A DNA stretch of 10,565 nt from Rhodoferax sp. UBA6134 (GTDB taxonomy: Bacteria; Pseudomonadota; Gammaproteobacteria; Burkholderiales; Burkholderiaceae_C). The notes below the pieces were generated by a model. The model was not told the DNA's origin, ran no database searches, and worked only from the letters and a program-made list of their open reading frames with translations. The position numbers and the translations under genes were made by a program. Shown in pieces: positions 6,751 to 10,565 of this stretch. Location: NCBI GenBank assembly GCA_002422455.1, contig DIVK01000019.1, forward strand, positions 2,895-13,459, in the 5' to 3' direction. Positions within the stretch are counted from its first letter, which is position 1. Each line of letters starts with the position of its first letter.

Positions 6751-7878
6751 TTACATGGCGGCGCGAAACATCATCGCGTAATCGTCAGCGCCAACGGGTT
6801 TGGGGTTGGTCCGGGTGGACAGGTCACTGACTGCGTGCGGCACCATGTCGTTGATCAGTTCAGCGGACACTCCCATCGCCGCCAGCCCCTTGGGCAAGCC
6901 AATGGCAGCATTCATGCGCTCGACCTCCTGGGCGAGATCTGCAGTGGACGAAAGCCCCATTGCCTGGCGGATCCGCCCATACTGCACTTCGCACACGCTC
7001 TCGTTGAAGCGCAACACGGTCGGCAGGATCACCGCGTTCAGGGTGCCATGGTGCAAACGCAGGGACTTGATGCGCCCGGCAGCATGGCTCATCGAGTGCA
7101 CTGCCCCCAGCCCCTTCACGAAGGCCAAAGCGCCTTCGGTCGACGCCATCATCATTTCCCAGCGCGCCTTGCGGTCAGACCCGTCCTCGACGGCTCGCTG
7201 CAGGTGGCGCCAGCCGCGCCAGAGGCCATCGAGACCAATGCCGTCGGCCGGCGGATTGTCACCGGACGCAAGAATGGCCTCGATGCAATGTGTCATGGCG
7301 TCCATGCCGGTGGCAGCTGTCGTCAATGGCGGCAGACCCAGCGTTAATTCGGGATCGCACAGGGAAAGTTTGGGGAAGAACAGCGGATTCGCAAAGGTCA
7401 GTTTTCGACCGTCGTTCATGATGATCACAAATCCCATCGAGGCCTCGCTGCCGGTGCCCGAGGTGGTGGGGATTGCGATCAGGGGGGAAACCCCCTTGAC
7501 GTGTTTATTGCCCCCTTTCAATGGATCGTACTGATCCAATGGCCCACCACTGAGCGCCAGCAGGGCAACGGCCTTGCCGAGGTCCATGGGGGATCCGCCG
7601 CCGATGCACACAACGCCGTCACAGCCTTCGCTTTGGTACAGCGCCAATGCGTCCATCACAGCGTCTTCCGTGGGATTTCCCGGTGTTTGATCGTAGATAG
7701 GAATCCGTCCAAACGCGCCGAGCGAGTCGAGCGCCCGATCCGCCAGGCCAGCGGCACGTACGCCAGCATCCGTCACCAGCAACGGGCGGCTGACGGCCAG
7801 CTTCGCCAAGGCGTCCGGCAAGTGCTTGACGGCTCCGAAATCAAATCGAATGGGATTCCCGTAGTTCAATATGGGCAT
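6751..7878 (-). CDS. Iron-containing alcohol dehydrogenase, 4-hydroxybutyrate dehydrogenase-like
   Basis: This 375-residue protein belongs to the group III (iron-dependent) alcohol dehydrogenases, cytoplasmic NAD(P)-dependent enzymes. The dinucleotide motif is GGGSPMD at residues 93-99, followed by IPTTSGTGSEA. Candidate metal ligands are Asp193 and His197 (GMDAMTHCIEA), His261 (VHSMSH) and His277 (LHHGTLNAV), matching the four ligands of E. coli FucO. Several blocks (RPLLVTDAGV, CDPELTLGLP, NPPADGIGLDGL, LHHGTLNAVILP) recall the Cupriavidus gamma-hydroxybutyrate dehydrogenase, so oxidation of 4-hydroxybutyrate to succinate semialdehyde is a reasonable guess. Other short hydroxyacids or alcohols are possible. 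The ATG start is supported by GGGGAGG at 7884-7890, 5 bases upstream. It lies 142 bases downstream of scoB, so it may be a separate transcript or the distal gene of the scoAB operon. Confidence 0.88.
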   Translation of the reverse strand: MPILNYGNPIRFDFGAVKHLPDALAKLAVSRPLLVTDAGVRAAGLADRALDSLGAFGRIPIYDQTPGNPTEDAVMDALALYQSEGCDGVVCIGGGSPMDLGKAVALLALSGGPLDQYDPLKGGNKHVKGVSPLIAIPTTSGTGSEASMGFVIIMNDGRKLTFANPLFFPKLSLCDPELTLGLPPLTTAATGMDAMTHCIEAILASGDNPPADGIGLDGLWRGWRHLQRAVEDGSDRKARWEMMMASTEGALAFVKGLGAVHSMSHAAGRIKSLRLHHGTLNAVILPTVLRFNESVCEVQYGRIRQAMGLSSTADLAQEVERMNAAIGLPKGLAAMGVSAELINDMVPHAVSDLSTRTNPKPVGADDYAMMFRAAM

Positions 7879-7992
7879 ATAAACCTCCCCGCAATGGTTG
7901 ATGAAAAAAACATGGAACGCTCACCATCCCTCGCCAGGGTACTTTGGGAAGAATTCAGCAAAGCGTGCGTCACCAATTTTGGCGCGTCCTCG

Positions 7993-8022
7993 GGGTCGCC
8001 GGTGCGGCACGACCCATTTTTT
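7993..8022 (+). terminator. Hairpin with T-run at the scoB 3' end, oriented rightward
   Basis: GGGTCG-CCG, loop GTG, CGG, a two-base bulge and CGACCC form a 9-bp stem at 7993-8015, followed by six T at 8017-8022. The T-run lies on the plus strand, so as an intrinsic terminator it stops rightward transcripts. For leftward scoAB transcripts the same hairpin forms directly after the scoB stop (8021-8023) but lacks a T-run. Confidence 0.5.
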
Positions 8023-8659
8023 AGTGCAGTGGCACGCCGGTCTTGGCCTGCAGTTCTTCGCGCGTCACGCCCGGCGCCATCTCCACCACCTTGAGACCAT
8101 GGGGCGTCACGTCCAGCACCGCCAGGTCGGTGATGATGCGGTCCACCACGGCAACGCCGGTCAGAGGCAGGGTGCAGTTCGGCAATATTTTCAGGTCGAA
8201 AGTGCCGTCTTTTTTCTTCGCCACATGCTCCATCAACACCACCACGTTCTTGACACCGCCCACCAGGTCCATCGCGCCGCCCATGCCCTTGACCATCTTG
8301 CCGGGGATCATCCAGTTGGCCAGATCGCCCTTTTCGCTCACCTGCATGGCACCCAGAATGCTCAGGTTGATCTTGCCGCCGCGAATCATGGCGAAGCTGT
8401 CGTGGCTGCCGAAGATGCTTGATCCGGGAATCGTCGTCACGGTCTGCTTGCCCGCGTTGATCAGGTCGGCATCCACCTCATCATCGGTGGGAAATGGGCC
8501 AATGCCCAGCATGCCGTTTTCACTTTGCAGCCACACTTCGATGTCCGGTTTGACGAAGTTCGCCACCAGGGTGGGCAAGCCGATCCCGAGGTTGACGTAA
8601 AAACCATCCTGCAATTCCCCGGCGGCTTTGGCTGCCATTTGGTCGTGTGTCCAGGCCAT
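8021..8659 (-). CDS. scoB: 3-oxoacid CoA-transferase, subunit B
   Basis: The 212-residue protein is the beta subunit of a two-subunit family I CoA-transferase, which moves CoA between succinyl-CoA and acetoacetate or a related 3-oxoacid. The catalytic glutamate is Glu47 in SENGMLGIGP, the residue that forms the glutamyl-CoA thioester intermediate. Other family blocks are NLGIGLPTLV at 23-32 and GGAMDLV in the middle. Length is normal. The start ATG lies two bases after the scoA stop, with GGAG inside the scoA end 7 bases upstream, so the two subunits are translationally coupled. Substrate is inferred from the family; PcaJ-like 3-oxoadipate transferases are related, but no other catechol-pathway gene is nearby. 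Confidence 0.95.
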   Translation of the reverse strand: MAWTHDQMAAKAAGELQDGFYVNLGIGLPTLVANFVKPDIEVWLQSENGMLGIGPFPTDDEVDADLINAGKQTVTTIPGSSIFGSHDSFAMIRGGKINLSILGAMQVSEKGDLANWMIPGKMVKGMGGAMDLVGGVKNVVVLMEHVAKKKDGTFDLKILPNCTLPLTGVAVVDRIITDLAVLDVTPHGLKVVEMAPGVTREELQAKTGVPLH

Positions 8660-8661
8660 GA

Positions 8662-9369
8662 TCAGACTCCTGCTTTCTCAGTGATGGTGCGTTTTTCGAT
8701 GCGTTTTTCCGGATTGGCGTTCAACACCAACCGATGCACGTAAATACCGGGCAAGTGAATGGCGTCGGGATCGAAAGTGCCGGTTTCCACAATCTCTTCG
8801 ACTTCGACCACCGTAATCTTGCCCGCCATCGCCACCGCCGGATTGAAATTGCGCGCGGTGCGCCTGAACAGCAAGTTTCCACTCCTGTCCGCCTTCCAGG
8901 CCTTGACCAATGACACCTCGGGCACCAGGGCGCGCTCCAGAATGTAAGTGTGGCCGTCAAATTCGCGGGCTTCCTTGCCCTCGGCCACCAGCGTGCCGAC
9001 GCCCGTTCGCACATAAAACGCGGGAATGCCCGCGCCGCCGGCCCGCAGCTTCTCGGCCAGCGTGCCCTGCGGGGTGAACTCAAGCTGCAGCTCTCCGGCG
9101 AGGTATTGCCGTTCAAACTCCTTGTTTTCGCCCACGTAGCTGGAAATCATTTTTTTGATCTGGCGTGTTTCCAGCAACTTGCCCAGGCCGAAGCCATCGA
9201 CGCCTGCATTGTTGGAGATCACGACCAGGTCCTTCACACCGCTGTCACGCAGGGCATCAATCAGGGCCTCGGGAATGCCGCACAGGCCAAAGCCGCCAAC
9301 AGCCAGAAGTTGACCGTCTTTGACGATGCCTTCCAGCGCCTTGGCCGCGCTTGGGTAAATCTTGTTCAC
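8662..9369 (-). CDS. scoA: 3-oxoacid CoA-transferase, subunit A
   Basis: The 235-residue alpha subunit pairs with ScoB. The CoA-binding glycine-rich signature VGGFGLCGIPEALI begins at residue 24. It is followed by SNNAGVDGFGLGKLL, SSYVGENKEFERQYLAGE and RTARNFNPAVAMAGK, all typical of succinyl-CoA:3-ketoacid CoA-transferase A. The start is GTG at 9367-9369. AAAGGAG (9378-9384) sits 8 bases upstream, and the ATG at 9375-9377 inside that spacer is out of frame and meets a TGA after three codons. It is the first gene of a leftward unit with scoB. The 102-base region upstream is shared with the divergent PAS-LuxR gene, which suggests local control. Confidence 0.95.
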   Translation of the reverse strand: MNKIYPSAAKALEGIVKDGQLLAVGGFGLCGIPEALIDALRDSGVKDLVVISNNAGVDGFGLGKLLETRQIKKMISSYVGENKEFERQYLAGELQLEFTPQGTLAEKLRAGGAGIPAFYVRTGVGTLVAEGKEAREFDGHTYILERALVPEVSLVKAWKADRSGNLLFRRTARNFNPAVAMAGKITVVEVEEIVETGTFDPDAIHLPGIYVHRLVLNANPEKRIEKRTITEKAGV

Positions 9370-9400
9370 TGATCCATCTCCTTTGAAGAAACATGTGCCG

Positions 9401-9436
9401 TACGATACTACTTATCCGCATACGTAGTTCTTCGTA
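9401..9436. promoter_or_regulatory. Inverted repeat between scoA and the PAS-LuxR gene, candidate operator
   Basis: ACTAC (9407-9411) and GTAGT (9424-9428) form an inverted repeat with a 12-base spacer. Flanking TACG (9401-9404) and CGTA (9433-9436) extend it with a 2-base offset. The 9421-9426 segment is itself the palindrome TACGTA. It lies in the only divergent intergenic region of the window, a usual place for the site of a neighbouring LuxR-type regulator. No clear -35/-10 pair was found for either gene, which would fit activator dependence. Confidence 0.45.
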
Positions 9437-9471
9437 AAGTACAAACCCTGACTCCGGCGACACAGACCAGC

Positions 9472-10014
9472 ATGGACATCGATTACCGTCTTGCCTTCGA
9501 ACTGGCACCGGTCGGACTCGCCCTCTCGCGCAACCGTGCCATTGTGGACTGCAACCAGCACCTGAGCGAGATGTTTGGCACGTCACGTGAACTGCTGGTC
9601 GGTCAATCGTTTCAGGTGCTGTATCCCAGCGCCATCGAATTTGAGCGTACCGGCTCGCGCATTGCGCCCGTTTTGAACCGTCGCGGCACTTATGCCGATG
9701 ATCGCATCATGAAACGCGCCAACGGCGAAACCTTCTGGTGCCACGTAACCGGACGGACCCTCGACCAGACCGCCCCTCACGAGGCTGGCATCTGGACTTT
9801 TCAGGACCTGAGCTCACGCCGGCCCGTCAAAGCCGAGCTGACCGCGCGCGAGCGCGAAGTGGCGGCCCACCTAATGGACGGCCTGACGAGCAAGGAAATC
9901 GGCAAGGCACTCTCGATCAGCCACCGCACCATCGAGATCTACCGTGCCCGCCTGATGCGCAAGTACGGGGCCTCCAACACCGGCGATCTGGTGCACAAAC
10001 TGATGGCGGGGTGA
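9472..10014 (+). CDS. PAS domain-LuxR-type transcriptional regulator
   Basis: The 180-residue protein has two parts. Residues about 5-112 form a PAS sensor domain (FELAPVGLALSRNRAIVDCN at the start, then the ANGETFWCHVTGRTL strand pair). Residues about 122-178 form a LuxR/FixJ-type DNA-binding helix-turn-helix, opening with LTAREREV and continuing GLTSKEIGKALSISHRTIEI. There is no receiver or kinase domain and no membrane segment, so it should sense a cytoplasmic signal directly by PAS or act with a partner. Cys27 and Cys90 fall within the PAS domain; whether they matter is unknown. It is divergent from scoAB, 102 bases away, with an inverted repeat between, so scoAB control is the obvious guess. 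ATG 9472 has no good Shine-Dalgarno but gives the natural PAS N-terminus. Confidence 0.9.
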   Translation: MDIDYRLAFELAPVGLALSRNRAIVDCNQHLSEMFGTSRELLVGQSFQVLYPSAIEFERTGSRIAPVLNRRGTYADDRIMKRANGETFWCHVTGRTLDQTAPHEAGIWTFQDLSSRRPVKAELTAREREVAAHLMDGLTSKEIGKALSISHRTIEIYRARLMRKYGASNTGDLVHKLMAG

Positions 10015-10044
10015 CACCGGCCCGCGCTGCGGACGGCCGCGCGC

Positions 10045-10081
10045 AAAAGAAAAGGATCAGCCGGTAGCAACCTGCTGATCC
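10045..10081 (-). terminator. Intrinsic terminator of tRNA-Pro
   Basis: An 8-bp stem GGATCAGC/GCTGATCC (10054-10061 with 10074-10081), with an inner GGT/ACC pairing, is followed on the minus strand by TTTTCTTTT (10045-10053). It lies just past the tRNA-Pro 3' end. It may also slow rightward transcripts from the PAS-LuxR gene, but there is no T-run in that direction. Confidence 0.8.
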
Positions 10082-10090
10082 TTGAAATGA

Positions 10091-10167
<77 letters not shown>

Positions 10168-10177
10168 ACTCGTTCGT

Positions 10178-10183
10178 ATTGTA
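10178..10183 (-). promoter_or_regulatory. -10 box of tRNA-Pro
   Basis: On the minus strand TACAAT ends 10 bases before the mature tRNA 5' end, the right distance for a tRNA promoter with a very short leader. I do not see a good -35 hexamer at 16-18 bases upstream. Confidence 0.45.
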
Positions 10184-10295
10184 ACGGTCGACGGCACCAA
10201 TTCCTCCAGAAAACAACCGTTTACCATTGAATTACCGCAAGACATACAGCGGTACATGAGTCTTGAACATTCATCCCATCAGATACAGTTTGGCA

Positions 10296-10565
10296 ATGTC
10301 ATTTCAAACGCCCCCACTTTCATGGTTGGCACCGGGCCAGGATTTCCCTCCTGCAAGCCAGGCCTGGGACGCCAATTCTCCCGCGCCCGGACTGCTGGCT
10401 ACCGGCGGCATACTGGATGTCGACACACTTCGCCGCGCCTACAGCCAAGGGGTTTTCCCCTGGTACAGCGCAAGGCAACCCATCCTGTGGTGGAGCCCCG
10501 ACCCCAGAATGGCGCTAGATGTCACCGAATTCCGGCTGCATCCATCATTCAAAAAAACACTTCAA
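10296..10565 (+). CDS. aat: Leucyl/phenylalanyl-tRNA-protein transferase, N-terminal part, cut by the right edge
   Basis: The first 90 residues are visible, and the frame is still open at the edge. Aat transfers Leu or Phe from aminoacyl-tRNA to proteins with N-terminal Arg or Lys, marking them for ClpS/ClpAP degradation in the bacterial N-end rule pathway. The sequence has the expected N-terminal signature: SWLAPGQDFPPA, then GLLATGGILDVDTLRRAYSQ, then GVFPWYSARQPILWWSPDPR, then HPSFKKTL. ATG 10296 gives the usual spacing to the first block. The bases before it lack a strong Shine-Dalgarno, and an in-frame TTG at 10290 is a less likely start. The catalytic domain lies outside the window. Confidence 0.95.
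   Translation, partial: MSFQTPPLSWLAPGQDFPPASQAWDANSPAPGLLATGGILDVDTLRRAYSQGVFPWYSARQPILWWSPDPRMALDVTEFRLHPSFKKTLQ

Noticed and set aside
5837..6781. A 314-codon plus-strand frame running from inside alaS through the tRNA
   Set aside because: Only the short stretch from about 6365 to 6535 resembles a protein (integrase). The rest is alaS antisense, tRNA and unrelated sequence.
6514..7347. A 277-codon plus-strand frame over the end of the Fe-ADH gene
   Set aside because: Antisense shadow; the minus-strand Fe-ADH has all metal and nucleotide motifs and a good ribosome site.
10263..10289. TTGAAC and TACAGT as an aat promoter
   Set aside because: The spacer is only 15 bases and the -10 would lie 6 bases before the ATG, so the pair is not convincing.

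Overview
The window looks like chromosomal DNA of a betaproteobacterium, most likely Burkholderiales and probably Comamonadaceae. This is inferred from the high GC, the strong third-position GC, and the wording of the AlaS, TrmB, GluQ and ScoAB proteins; no search could be run.

Layout. Bases 1-3121 read rightward: the tail of an FAD-dependent oxidoreductase, then gluQ (tRNA-Asp Q34 glutamylation), trmB (tRNA m7G methyltransferase) and an RluA-family pseudouridine synthase. A 57-residue proline-rich small ORF follows (3178-3351). alaS lies on the minus strand (3373-6018). From 6117 to 6750 there is no intact protein gene. This stretch holds, in order, a 3' scrap of a succinate-semialdehyde dehydrogenase gene, a tRNA-Gly(CCC) gene, a frameshifted integrase remnant, and a degenerate copy of the tRNA 3' end. 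I read it as the scar of an integrative element that once used the tRNA gene as its attachment site.

From 6751 to 9369 three minus-strand genes form a small carbon-metabolism locus: an iron-dependent alcohol dehydrogenase resembling 4-hydroxybutyrate dehydrogenases, and scoB-scoA (3-oxoacid CoA-transferase). scoA is divergent from a 180-residue PAS-LuxR regulator (9472-10014), and the shared 102-base intergenic region carries an inverted repeat that could be its operator. After that come a tRNA-Pro(UGG) gene on the minus strand with a good intrinsic terminator, and the first 90 codons of aat, which run off the right edge.

Much of the window serves tRNA biology (gluQ, trmB, alaS, two tRNAs, aat). 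The less ordinary parts are the tRNA-Gly scar, a possible anticodon-stem mismatch in that tRNA, the PAS-LuxR/scoAB regulatory region and the proline-rich small ORF. I saw no CRISPR array, intact insertion sequence, rRNA or defence system, and nothing I would call a wholly new system.
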